Of a stretch of 7,970 bases of DNA, positions 1-5,661 are shown in pieces. This DNA comes from an uncultured Lachnospiraceae bacterium (GTDB taxonomy: Bacteria > Bacillota > Clostridia > Lachnospirales > Lachnospiraceae). Location: the NCBI GenBank assembly GCA_902803355.1, contig CADCPP010000051.1:1-7970 (forward strand). Reading direction: 5' to 3'. The translations under genes were made by a program, and so were the position numbers. Each line of letters starts with the position of its first letter. Position 1 is the stretch's first letter. The notes under the pieces are model-generated. The model was not told the origin of the DNA. It did no database searches and was given only the letters and a program-made list of their open reading frames with translations.

Positions 1-139
1 CGTGGTGGGCTTCTGCTATCCCGTGGTGCCGAAGGGCAAGGACCGCATCCGCACCCAGATCTCGGCCGGCCACACGAAGGAAGACCTTGATTTTGCGGTG
101 AAGTGCTTCGGCGAAGTGAAGAAGGAAATGGGGCTGTAA
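1..139 (+). CDS. kbl: glycine C-acetyltransferase (2-amino-3-ketobutyrate CoA ligase), C-terminal end only
   Basis: Only the last 45 codons are present; the first whole codon begins at base 2 and the stop is TAA at 137-139. The readable tail contains FCYPVVPKGKDRIRTQISA followed by GHTKEDLDFAV. This matches the C-terminus of Kbl-type PLP enzymes of the alpha-oxoamine synthase family, where a 'F.YPVVP.G..RIRTQ.SA.HT' block is typical. In that family the enzyme joins acetyl-CoA and glycine to 2-amino-3-ketobutyrate, or runs in reverse in threonine breakdown with threonine dehydrogenase. The catalytic lysine lies outside the window and cannot be checked. A related alpha-oxoamine synthase (8-amino-7-oxononanoate synthase) is less likely because of the PVVPKG and IRTQ segments. 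The next gene starts on the base after this stop, so the two are probably cotranscribed. Confidence 0.85.
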   Translation, partial: VVGFCYPVVPKGKDRIRTQISAGHTKEDLDFAVKCFGEVKKEMGL

Positions 140-703
140 ATGAAACGTGACTTAAAACCCGGCAATATGCTCTATCCTCTGCCGGCGGTATTGGTATCCT
201 GCGGTGACGGCGAGGGGGCGCAGAACCTCCTGACTATCGCCTGGGCGGGCACGGTCTGCTCGGATCCGCCCATGCTCAGCGTCAGCATCCGGAAGGACCG
301 CTTTTCGCATCACCTGATCGAAGAGAGCGGGGAATTCGTGGTGAACCTCGTCTCGGAGAAGATCGCAAAGGCGGCTGACTGGTGCGGCGTGCGCTCCGGC
401 CGCGACACAGACAAATGGAAGGCCTGCGGCATCACCCCGGTGAAAACGCCGAATCTTGAAAAAGCGCCGGCGGTGGCGGAGAGCCCGGTCTGGATCGAGT
501 GCCGCACGGAGCAGATCCTCGAGCTCGGCTCGCATGATATGTTCCTCGCGAAGGTCGTGGGTGTCCATGCCGATGAAGCCCTTTTTGACGAAAACGGCCG
601 TCTGGATCTTGCCAAAGCCGGCCTGATCGCCTATTCTCATGGTGAGTACTTCCGTCTGGGAGACAAGATCGGCAGCTTCGGCTGGTCGGTGAAGAAAAAA
701 TAA
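140..703 (+). CDS. flavin reductase family protein (flavoredoxin-like, FMN-binding split barrel)
   Basis: This 187-residue protein has the usual length and layout of the COG1853 flavin reductase-like family, which binds FMN in a split beta-barrel and moves electrons between NAD(P)H or ferredoxin and flavin acceptors. Visible family signatures are the N-terminal PLPAVLVSC strand (13-21), LLTIAWAGTVCSDPPMLSVSI (30-50), the SHHLI...GEFVVNL segment and SGRDTDKW (86-93). Clostridial members are usually annotated only as 'flavin reductase family protein', and the physiological substrate is not deducible here. There is no signal peptide or membrane segment, so it should be cytosolic. ATG 140 directly follows the upstream TAA; the purine-rich aaggaaatgggg inside the end of kbl would supply the ribosome site, suggesting translational coupling. 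A specific role in threonine/glycine metabolism would be guesswork. Confidence 0.85.
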   Translation: MKRDLKPGNMLYPLPAVLVSCGDGEGAQNLLTIAWAGTVCSDPPMLSVSIRKDRFSHHLIEESGEFVVNLVSEKIAKAADWCGVRSGRDTDKWKACGITPVKTPNLEKAPAVAESPVWIECRTEQILELGSHDMFLAKVVGVHADEALFDENGRLDLAKAGLIAYSHGEYFRLGDKIGSFGWSVKKK

Positions 704-719
704 AAGGAAAGACGAAAAC

Positions 720-1904
720 ATGTCCGCCTCAAACACAAAAAACGAAATCGTTAAGGCCTCAAGGCGCCGCAGGAATATAAGGAGTATTCTGCTCGGCGTC
801 CTGATCGGGCTTGCCCTTGTTTTTGCTGTGTTTGCCGGCCGCTATGTTTACGGAAAGAGCAAAGATCCCAACTTCCGCCTGGCCGATCTTTTTGGCGCCG
901 GCAGGCAGGCGGAGAGTGCCTCTGCTGAGTTTTTCACGCTTCCGGAAAACGATATTGCCATCCTGATCAGCTCCGGAGAGGCAGGGACAGCGCGCCATGA
1001 GTCGGAAGAGACCTCGGGGGCCGAAGAGACGGCGCTTCCTTCGGCTTCCGCAGCGGAAGAGCCTTCAGGAACTGAAGAGACGGCAGGAGATCCCCCCGAA
1101 ACGACGGCAGCGGAAGTTCCGGACACGACAACGCAGGAACCCGCCGAAACGACGCCGGAGGAAACGACTGCCGTGACAAGCGAGGCGGCACCTCCTGAGA
1201 CTCCGGCGGTACTTTCGACAGAGCCAGCGAGTGAGACCGCAGAAAAAACGGAACCTGCGACGTCCGGGGAGCCGGCGCTCATCACTGACCCTTCTGACAT
1301 CCGCTACCATCTGAGGCAGGGCGGCATGGAGGAAGATGAGCTTGGCAGCTGCAGACAGCTGGTCGCCGTTCAGTCAAAGGGCACAAAGTGCAGCCTGTAT
1401 TTCTTCGAAAAGACTGACGGCAGATGGAAGTTGTCCGAAACGCCTGCTCCCGCTTCCGGGATCGTCGGCCGAAACGGCGTCACCGCGCACAAGGTGGCAA
1501 AGGATGGCTGCACACCGGCGGGATACTACGGACTCGGTCCCTGCTACGGAGAGTATGCACAGGTTCAGACGAAGATGGACTATCGTCAGATCACGGAGCA
1601 TGATCTGTGGATCGGGTATAATGACAGCGGCTATTACAACGAGCTGATCTACATCGAAGATATGACGAAGAACCCCTGGGTCTCGTATGAGCATCTGATC
1701 GAGTACATGCCGTATTATCGCTATCTGGCCGTGATCCGCTACAATATGGATCCAGTGGTGCCGTATGCCGGTGCGGCGATCTTCCTGCACTGTGAGGGCG
1801 GCGATCAGAGCACTTCCGGCTGCGTGGGTACCGGAGAAGAAGTGATGCGGGAGATCTTTGCCTGGCTGGATCCGGCATGTGATCCGCATATCCTGATCTA
1901 TTGA
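720..1904 (+). CDS. membrane-anchored YkuD-fold L,D-transpeptidase-like protein (COG3786 type)
   Basis: The 394-residue protein has three parts. Residues 1-21 are basic (RRRR at 15-18) and precede one hydrophobic helix at about 22-40, giving an N-in signal anchor. Residues about 94-190 form a low-complexity stalk of Glu, Thr, Pro, Ser and Ala with repeated EETA, PETT and AETT units and no predicted fold. Residues about 195-394 resemble the YkuD/ErfK catalytic domain of COG3786: HKVAKDGCTPAGYYGLG, and a terminal motif with His357 and TSGC (365-368). Cys368 is the expected nucleophile. YkuD enzymes cross-link peptidoglycan or attach proteins to it, so an extracytoplasmic wall role is likely but inferred. 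The motif differs from canonical SHGC..R: the His before GC is Ser366, as seen in the COG3786 branch. The AGGAAAG ribosome site lies 16 bases after the previous stop. No convincing terminator follows before the tRNA promoter. Confidence 0.8.
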   Translation: MSASNTKNEIVKASRRRRNIRSILLGVLIGLALVFAVFAGRYVYGKSKDPNFRLADLFGAGRQAESASAEFFTLPENDIAILISSGEAGTARHESEETSGAEETALPSASAAEEPSGTEETAGDPPETTAAEVPDTTTQEPAETTPEETTAVTSEAAPPETPAVLSTEPASETAEKTEPATSGEPALITDPSDIRYHLRQGGMEEDELGSCRQLVAVQSKGTKCSLYFFEKTDGRWKLSETPAPASGIVGRNGVTAHKVAKDGCTPAGYYGLGPCYGEYAQVQTKMDYRQITEHDLWIGYNDSGYYNELIYIEDMTKNPWVSYEHLIEYMPYYRYLAVIRYNMDPVVPYAGAAIFLHCEGGDQSTSGCVGTGEEVMREIFAWLDPACDPHILIY

Positions 1905-1945
1905 CGATCATCTTTCGCGGCATCGGAATAATCATCAATTTCCCC

Positions 1946-1975
1946 TTGACAGGCTCCGTCAGCTTGTGTTATAAA
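1946..1975 (+). promoter_or_regulatory. sigma-A type extended -10 promoter for tRNA-Trp
   Basis: A perfect -35 box TTGACA (1946-1951) is followed by an 18-base spacer and TATAAA (1970-1975), with a TG at 1967-1968 one base upstream of the -10, the extended -10 arrangement. Transcription would start near 1982, about 11 bases before the mature tRNA 5' end. This is the strongest promoter-like sequence in the window and fits a stable RNA gene. A perfect 10-bp inverted repeat flanks the -10 box and is listed separately. Confidence 0.85.
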
Positions 1976-1988
1976 TACCTGACGGAGC
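1953..1988. repeat. perfect 10-bp inverted repeat flanking the tRNA-Trp -10 box
   Basis: GCTCCGTCAG at 1953-1962 is the exact reverse complement of CTGACGGAGC at 1979-1988, with 16 bases between the arms. The left arm lies in the -35/-10 spacer and the right arm spans the predicted start site (about 1982), so the -10 box sits in the loop. The arms do not extend further outward or inward. It could be a protein operator. It could also be a hairpin that forms only in read-through RNA from the upstream gene, since the left arm is not in transcripts started at this promoter. No T-run follows, so it is not an intrinsic terminator. Confidence 0.8.
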
Positions 1989-1992
1989 ACAT

Positions 1993-2063
1993 AGGGGCAT
2001 AGTTCAAGGGTAGAACAGTGGTCTCCAAAACCATCGATGAGAGTTCGAATCTTTCTGCCCCTG
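1993..2063 (+). tRNA. tRNA-Trp (anticodon CCA)
   Basis: The full cloverleaf can be folded by eye over 71 bases. The acceptor stem AGGGGCA pairs perfectly with TGCCCCT (2056-2062). The D-stem is GTTC/GAAC with loop AAGGGTA. The anticodon stem GTGGT/ACCAT has one G-T pair, and its loop CTCCAAA carries anticodon CCA at 2025-2027. A four-base variable loop CGAT follows, then T-stem GAGAG/CTTTC with T-loop TTCGAAT. The discriminator base is G2063, the usual identity base for bacterial tRNA-Trp. The 3' CCA is not encoded (CTC follows), so it must be added by the CCA-adding enzyme. The gene stands alone, with its own promoter and a terminator-like hairpin 20 bases downstream. Confidence 0.97.
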
Positions 2064-2082
2064 CTCTTTCAGAATAGATGAT

Positions 2083-2106
2083 GTCGGCAAATGGCCGGCG
2101 TTTTTT
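2083..2106 (+). terminator. intrinsic terminator downstream of tRNA-Trp
   Basis: GTCGGC (2083-2088) pairs with GCCGGC (2094-2099) with one T-G pair, leaving loop AAATG. The stem can extend by two outer pairs. Six Ts follow at 2101-2106, then G and three more Ts. Position and shape fit a Rho-independent terminator for the tRNA transcript. Confidence 0.8.
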
Positions 2107-2113
2107 GTTTCTG

Positions 2114-2140
2114 CGCCTCTTTACGGGGCGGCTTTTTTTT
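2114..2140 (+). terminator. second terminator-like hairpin
   Basis: CGCCTC (2114-2119) pairs with GGGGCG (2125-2130), including one T-G pair, around loop TTTAC. The bases GC then precede eight Ts (2133-2140). It lies directly behind the first terminator and may act as a backup. The two bases between stem and T-run, and the -35 box of the next promoter overlapping its loop, make it less certain than the first. Confidence 0.5.
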
Positions 2141-2148
2141 GCTATGAT
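2120..2148 (+). promoter_or_regulatory. probable promoter of the COG2426 membrane protein gene
   Basis: TTTACG (2120-2125, four of six matches to TTGACA) is followed by exactly 17 bases and TATGAT (2143-2148, five of six matches to TATAAT). The start would be near 2155, giving a leader of about 63 bases before ATG 2218. The -35 box lies in the loop and 3' arm of the second terminator hairpin, and the T-run forms part of the spacer. It is the only good promoter candidate between the terminators and the gene. Confidence 0.55.
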
Positions 2149-2156
2149 ACCGGAGA

Positions 2157-2205
2157 CGCCCAGGCTTGGGCGCAGTTTTGCTGTGAGAAAGACAGGCTCA
2201 GCCTG
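2157..2205 (+). promoter_or_regulatory. structured leader with two mutually exclusive hairpins
   Basis: Hairpin 1 is CGCCCA (2157-2162) with TGGGCG (2167-2172), a perfect 6-bp stem with loop GGCT, followed by CAGTTTT. Hairpin 2 is CAGGC (2193-2197) with GCCTG (2201-2205). The sequence CAGGCT occurs twice, at 2161-2166 inside hairpin 1 and at 2193-2198, and both copies can pair with AGCCTG at 2200-2205. The leader could therefore switch between two folds just upstream of the start codon. No known riboswitch class is recognised, and regulation is inferred from structure alone. Confidence 0.35.
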
Positions 2206-2217
2206 CCGATAAGGAAA

Positions 2218-2724
2218 ATGACGGAAAAAATACTGAACTGGTTTATGCAGATCCTCGCCGGAATGCCGGACTGGCTGATCGTGGGGATCGTTTCCATGGT
2301 TCCCATCGTGGAGCTGCGCGGCGGCATGATTGCGGCGGCGCTGCTCGGCATGCCGCTCTGGAAGGGCATTTTGTTCTGCCTGATCGGGAACATCATCCCG
2401 GTGCCCTTTATTCTTTTGTTTATCACGACGATCTTCGCGGCCTTAAAGAGAACGAAGCTCTTCCGGCCCCTCGTGGAGAAGCTGGAAGCAAAGTCGATGG
2501 GCAAGAGCGAAAAGATCCGGAAGGCGCAGTTCTGGGGGCTCGTCCTCTTTGTGGGCATCCCGCTTCCGGGGACCGGTGCCTGGACGGGCTCGCTCATCGC
2601 CTGCCTGCTGGAGATCGATAAAAAGAAGGCTTTCTGCGCGGTCATGCTGGGACTTCTGCTTGCCACCGCGATCATGTGCGTGTTCACCTACGGCATCCCG
2701 GCGATCATCGCGTCGATGGGCTGA
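2218..2724 (+). CDS. COG2426 / PF06695 small multidrug export family membrane protein
   Basis: This 168-residue hydrophobic protein carries the hallmark motifs of the family: PIVELRGG (29-36), GNIIPVPF (57-64) and GIPLPGTGAWTGS (113-125). The hydrophobic stretches at about 18-50, 52-78, 105-128 and 136-165 suggest a polytopic inner membrane protein with a cytosolic basic loop around 80-105. The family name implies small-molecule export, but its substrate and mechanism are poorly established, so a drug-export role is family annotation, not something shown here. The purine run AAGGA (2211-2215) lies only two bases before ATG 2218, an unusually short spacing. The next in-frame ATG (Met10) has no better site and would clip conserved hydrophobic sequence. 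The gene appears to have its own promoter and a structured leader. The 83 bases after it contain no clear terminator. Confidence 0.88.
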   Translation: MTEKILNWFMQILAGMPDWLIVGIVSMVPIVELRGGMIAAALLGMPLWKGILFCLIGNIIPVPFILLFITTIFAALKRTKLFRPLVEKLEAKSMGKSEKIRKAQFWGLVLFVGIPLPGTGAWTGSLIACLLEIDKKKAFCAVMLGLLLATAIMCVFTYGIPAIIASMG

Positions 2725-2807
2725 TCCTTTGCGAGTGCCGTCCGGGTGCCGGGCTTTAAATGACAGAGAGGAACTATTCCGTTTTCGGATAAACAAGGAG
2801 TGATACA

Positions 2808-4331
2808 ATGGCGATCATGGAACGTCTGGAAGAATGTGACCGGATGTGCAGGGCGATCACGGACGCGCGCGTGTCCGATGCGGCGCAGCATGACTTAAAA
2901 GGGCTGCTGCACCGGGATATGATGCAGTTCTGCGGCTATCTGTCGCTGCAGGACAGGGACTTTACCGCGGCACAGCGCGCTTACGTCAAGGCAAACCTGG
3001 GATACGACCTTTCCTATGCCGACCGCACCGGTCTGTACGATAAGGTGGCGGTAGGCTACGCGGAAAAGCTCCCGACCTCGATGAAGTATTTCATCCTGGC
3101 GGATGCCAAGGGGAAGATCCAGAACGATCCGTGGCAGAACAAAAAAACGGCGTATCTGATCGGGACCTATGAGGTGCTCGGCAGGGAATTTCTTGCCCTT
3201 GGCAGCGGCGATCCCGACCAGGCTGCGGTCCAGGCGCTTACGGAATACATCCGCATGCTGGATAAGTCGATCGAATCCTACGGCCTGTTCCGCAACAAAA
3301 ACGTCAAGGTGACGGCCGGCAGGAACAGCAGCGTCAAGCTGACCCCTGGAAAGACTTCCGGGAAGACTTCGGGAACTTCCTTTTCTTCCGGCACGGCAGT
3401 GCTCACGCCCGGCAGCTCCGGAACTGCGGCCGGCACAAAGCCGGCGGCAAACGTAAGACCGGCAGCGGAAAAGGCCGCAGGGACTGAGGCCACCGACCTT
3501 TCCGAGGACCGCATCGACGAGATCCTGGCGGAGCTCAACTCCCTGGTCGGTCTTGAGGTCGTGAAAGAGGAGATCGAGAACCTCGTGAACCTGCTGCGCG
3601 TGCAGCAGATGCGGAAGGAGCTGGGCCTCTCCAACGCGGGGACTTCCCGGCATATGGTGTTCTACGGCAATCCCGGCACCGGCAAGACAACGGTCGCAAG
3701 ACTCATCGCCGGCATCTACGGCGAGCTGGGTCTGCTTCCCACCGGTCAGCTCGTGGAAGTGGACCGCAGCGGCCTTGTGGGCGGCTACGTGGGTCAGACC
3801 GCCATCAAGACCAAGGAGGTCATCGATCAGGCCGTAGGCGGCGTGCTCTTTGTGGATGAAGCCTATACCCTGACCCAGAACAAAGGTCAGAACGATTTCG
3901 GACCGGAAGCGGTGGAGACCATCCTGAAGGCCATGGAGGACTACCGCGACGAACTGGTCGTGATCGTGGCGGGCTACACCGAACTGATGAAGGACTTCCT
4001 GAAGACGAACCCGGGCCTGACTTCACGCTTTAACTATTTCATCGAATTTCCCGATTACACGCCGGAGGAGCTCGTGGAGATCCTGAAAACGATGTGTAAG
4101 AAGAATGAATATACCCTTTCTCCCGAGGCGGAGGCAAAGGCGCTGGAGATCTTTACCGCCCGCTGCGAGAACAAGCCGGAAAACTTTGCGAATGCCCGCG
4201 AGGTGCGCAATTTCCTGGAAAAGGCCATGCTGAAGCACGCAGCCAGAGTGACCAAGCTGCCGAAGGAACAGCGGACGAAGGATGTCCTCTCCACCCTGGA
4301 GGCAGCCGACGTGAATATCAAACTGCGGTAG
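2808..4331 (+). CDS. CbbX/SpoVK-type AAA+ ATPase with uncharacterised N-terminal domain
   Basis: The 507-residue protein has three regions. Residues 1-165 are predicted mostly helical and match no family I can name with confidence; the pattern YLSLQDRDFTAAQ...Y and later ADAKGKIQNDP is loosely TerB-like. Residues about 167-229 form a Gly/Ser/Thr/Ala/Pro/Lys-rich linker with short repeats (LTPG twice, GKTSGKTSG). Residues about 246-490 form one AAA+ module close to CbbX/SpoVK: LVGLEVVKEEI, Walker A GNPGTGKT (287-294, Lys293), a pore-loop-like GLVGGYVGQT, Walker B VLFVDEAYTL (Asp350, Glu351), sensor-1 region VVIVAGY, arginine finger Arg407 in NPGLTSRF, and sensor-2 Arg464/Arg467 in NAREVR. All ATPase residues are intact, so it should be an active hexameric remodeller. 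The client is unknown; no RuBisCO, sporulation or type VII secretion gene is nearby. AAGGAG at 2795-2800 sits seven bases before ATG 2808. Confidence 0.85.
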   Translation: MAIMERLEECDRMCRAITDARVSDAAQHDLKGLLHRDMMQFCGYLSLQDRDFTAAQRAYVKANLGYDLSYADRTGLYDKVAVGYAEKLPTSMKYFILADAKGKIQNDPWQNKKTAYLIGTYEVLGREFLALGSGDPDQAAVQALTEYIRMLDKSIESYGLFRNKNVKVTAGRNSSVKLTPGKTSGKTSGTSFSSGTAVLTPGSSGTAAGTKPAANVRPAAEKAAGTEATDLSEDRIDEILAELNSLVGLEVVKEEIENLVNLLRVQQMRKELGLSNAGTSRHMVFYGNPGTGKTTVARLIAGIYGELGLLPTGQLVEVDRSGLVGGYVGQTAIKTKEVIDQAVGGVLFVDEAYTLTQNKGQNDFGPEAVETILKAMEDYRDELVVIVAGYTELMKDFLKTNPGLTSRFNYFIEFPDYTPEELVEILKTMCKKNEYTLSPEAEAKALEIFTARCENKPENFANAREVRNFLEKAMLKHAARVTKLPKEQRTKDVLSTLEAADVNIKLR

Positions 4332-4340
4332 GAGAGCGCC

Positions 4341-5636
4341 ATGCAGATCATTGTTGTCGGCGGCGGCGCGGCCGGAATGATGGCGGCCTGGTCCGCCGCG
4401 AAAGAAGGAGCAGGGGTCACGCTTCTGGAGAAGAATGACCGGCTCGGAAAAAAATTGTATATTACGGGCAAGGGTCGCTGCAATGTGACCAATGCCTGCG
4501 GAAAAGACGAGTTCTTTACGCACCTTTACCGCAATCCGCGCTTTCTGTATTCGGCTTTTGACCGCTTTTCCAACGAGGACATGATGGCCTTTGCGGAGGA
4601 TCACGGCACGGCGCTGAAGATCGAGCGGGGACAGCGGGTCTTTCCCGCAAGCGATCACGCTTCGGATATTATCAAGGCCCTGAAAAACGCCCTGGCGGAA
4701 GCAGGGGTGAGCATTCTGCATGGCGCGGAAGCAAAGAAGCTGCTCGTGCAGAACGGAGCGGTAAGCGGCGTGCGCGTGCAGATGGCGGGCGCAGACGGAA
4801 AACCGAAGCTGCAGAGCCTGAAGGCGGACCGCGTGATCATTGCCACCGGAGGCCTTTCCTATCCCGGGACCGGCTCGACCGGCGACGGCTACCGCTTTGC
4901 GGAAGAAGCCGGGCACAGCGTAACGCCCAGGCAGCCTTCCCTCGTGCCCTTAAATGCCCGCTTTGAAAAGCCTCTCTCGGACCGTTTTTCACCCAAAACG
5001 CTGATGGGCCTCTCCCTGAAGAATGTGAGCATCCGGATGGAACAGGGCGGAAAGACGATCACCGAGGACTTCGGTGAGATGCTCTTTACGCATTTCGGGG
5101 TAAGCGGCCCTCTCATTCTTTCCGCGTCGGCCCTGCTTGGCGATGCGCTGAAAGAAGAAAATACGGCAAAAAAAGGTCCGGTACGGCTGCATCTTGATCT
5201 GAAGCCCGCGCTGACGCAGGAACAGCTGGAAGCGCGCTTCATCAGAGAGGCGGAGGCGGCAGGCGCAAAGCAGCTGGATACCGCCCTTTCCGGCTGGATG
5301 CCGAAGGCACTGATCCCCGTGATCCTCGGATGGGCGGATGTTCCGTCCGCTATCAAAATGAGCAGCGTCTCCCGCACGCAGCGAAGCGCGCTGATCGGGG
5401 CCGTGAAGGACCTGCTGATGGTCATCACCTCCCTGCGCGGGTATGAGGAGGCTGTCGTCACCCGCGGCGGGGTCAGTGTGAAGGAGATCGATCCGAAGAC
5501 CATGGCATCGAAAAAGCTGAAGGGGCTTTTCTTTGCCGGAGAAGTGTTGGACCTTGATGCTTCCACCGGCGGATTCAACCTACAGATCGCCTGGTCCACC
5601 GGCTACGCCGCCGGGAAGGGCGCGGCAGGCGAGTGA
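4341..5636 (+). CDS. NAD(P)/FAD-dependent oxidoreductase, HI0933/YhiN/BaiN-RdsA family
   Basis: This 431-residue cytosolic flavoprotein has the full length of the HI0933-like family. It starts with a Rossmann dinucleotide fold: GGGAAG at 7-12 and Glu30 at the end of the second strand for FAD ribose. The family signature GKGRCNVTN (43-51) and the ATGGLSYPGTGSTGDGY segment (168-184) follow. The C-terminus carries FAGEVLDLDASTGGFN (398-413), the second FAD contact. Relatives have been annotated as BaiN (bile-acid dehydroxylation) or aminoacetone oxidase-like, but the family is widespread in Clostridia without bile-acid genes. The substrate should be left open, and no other bai gene is visible here. 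The ribosome site AGGAG (4330-4334) overlaps the upstream stop TAG and lies six bases before ATG 4341, so translation is likely coupled to the AAA+ gene. The gene sits directly upstream of cmk, a common clostridial neighbour. Confidence 0.9.
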   Translation: MQIIVVGGGAAGMMAAWSAAKEGAGVTLLEKNDRLGKKLYITGKGRCNVTNACGKDEFFTHLYRNPRFLYSAFDRFSNEDMMAFAEDHGTALKIERGQRVFPASDHASDIIKALKNALAEAGVSILHGAEAKKLLVQNGAVSGVRVQMAGADGKPKLQSLKADRVIIATGGLSYPGTGSTGDGYRFAEEAGHSVTPRQPSLVPLNARFEKPLSDRFSPKTLMGLSLKNVSIRMEQGGKTITEDFGEMLFTHFGVSGPLILSASALLGDALKEENTAKKGPVRLHLDLKPALTQEQLEARFIREAEAAGAKQLDTALSGWMPKALIPVILGWADVPSAIKMSSVSRTQRSALIGAVKDLLMVITSLRGYEEAVVTRGGVSVKEIDPKTMASKKLKGLFFAGEVLDLDASTGGFNLQIAWSTGYAAGKGAAGE

Positions 5637-5649
5637 ACAAACAGGGCAG

Positions 5650-5654
5650 AAGGA
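5650..5654 (+). promoter_or_regulatory. ribosome binding site fixing the cmk start
   Basis: AAGGA, extended to AAGGAG at 5650-5655, lies six bases before ATG 5662. It supports this start over in-frame upstream codons within the end of the preceding gene, because the P-loop of CMP kinase normally begins about eight residues from the N-terminus. Confidence 0.75.
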
Positions 5655-5661
5655 GTTTATC

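Noticed and set aside
152..736. A 194-codon minus-strand open frame opposite the flavin reductase gene
   Set aside because: The + strand protein has clear family motifs, while the minus-strand product resembles nothing and has shadow-like composition.
848..1300. A 150-codon minus-strand Ser/Val/Ala-rich open frame
   Set aside because: It is the mirror of the repetitive Glu/Thr/Pro stalk of the YkuD-fold protein; low complexity on one strand produces an open low-complexity frame on the other.
1953..1988. Invertible promoter (phase-variation switch) formed by the inverted repeat
   Set aside because: Only 16 bases separate the arms, far too little for recombinase-mediated inversion, and the -35 box is outside the repeat. 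No recombinase gene is nearby.
2739..2760. Hairpin CCGG-GTG-CCGG followed by CTTTAAAT after the COG2426 gene as a terminator
   Set aside because: The stem is only four base pairs and the T-run is three bases, too weak to call. Whether the AAA+ gene is cotranscribed with the membrane protein is left open.
2895..3653. A 252-codon minus-strand open frame opposite the N-terminal half of the AAA+ gene
   Set aside because: No domain is visible, no good ribosome site was seen, and the opposite strand has an intact gene with a clear ribosome site. It is an antisense shadow.
4023..4916. A 297-codon open frame on the minus strand opposite the AAA+ and FAD oxidoreductase genes
   Set aside because: It crosses two well-supported genes on the + strand, has no recognisable domain, and its Arg/His/Gly-rich composition is typical of the antisense frame of GC-rich coding DNA.
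4341..5636. Evidence for a bile-acid 7-dehydroxylation (bai) locus from the BaiN-like protein
   Set aside because: The HI0933 family is widespread, and no other bai-type gene occurs in the window. The neighbours are core genes.
5533..5661. Upstream in-frame extension of cmk
   Set aside because: It would overlap the end of the FAD oxidoreductase and add about 43 residues before the P-loop. The AAGGAG site and normal Cmk length favour ATG 5662.
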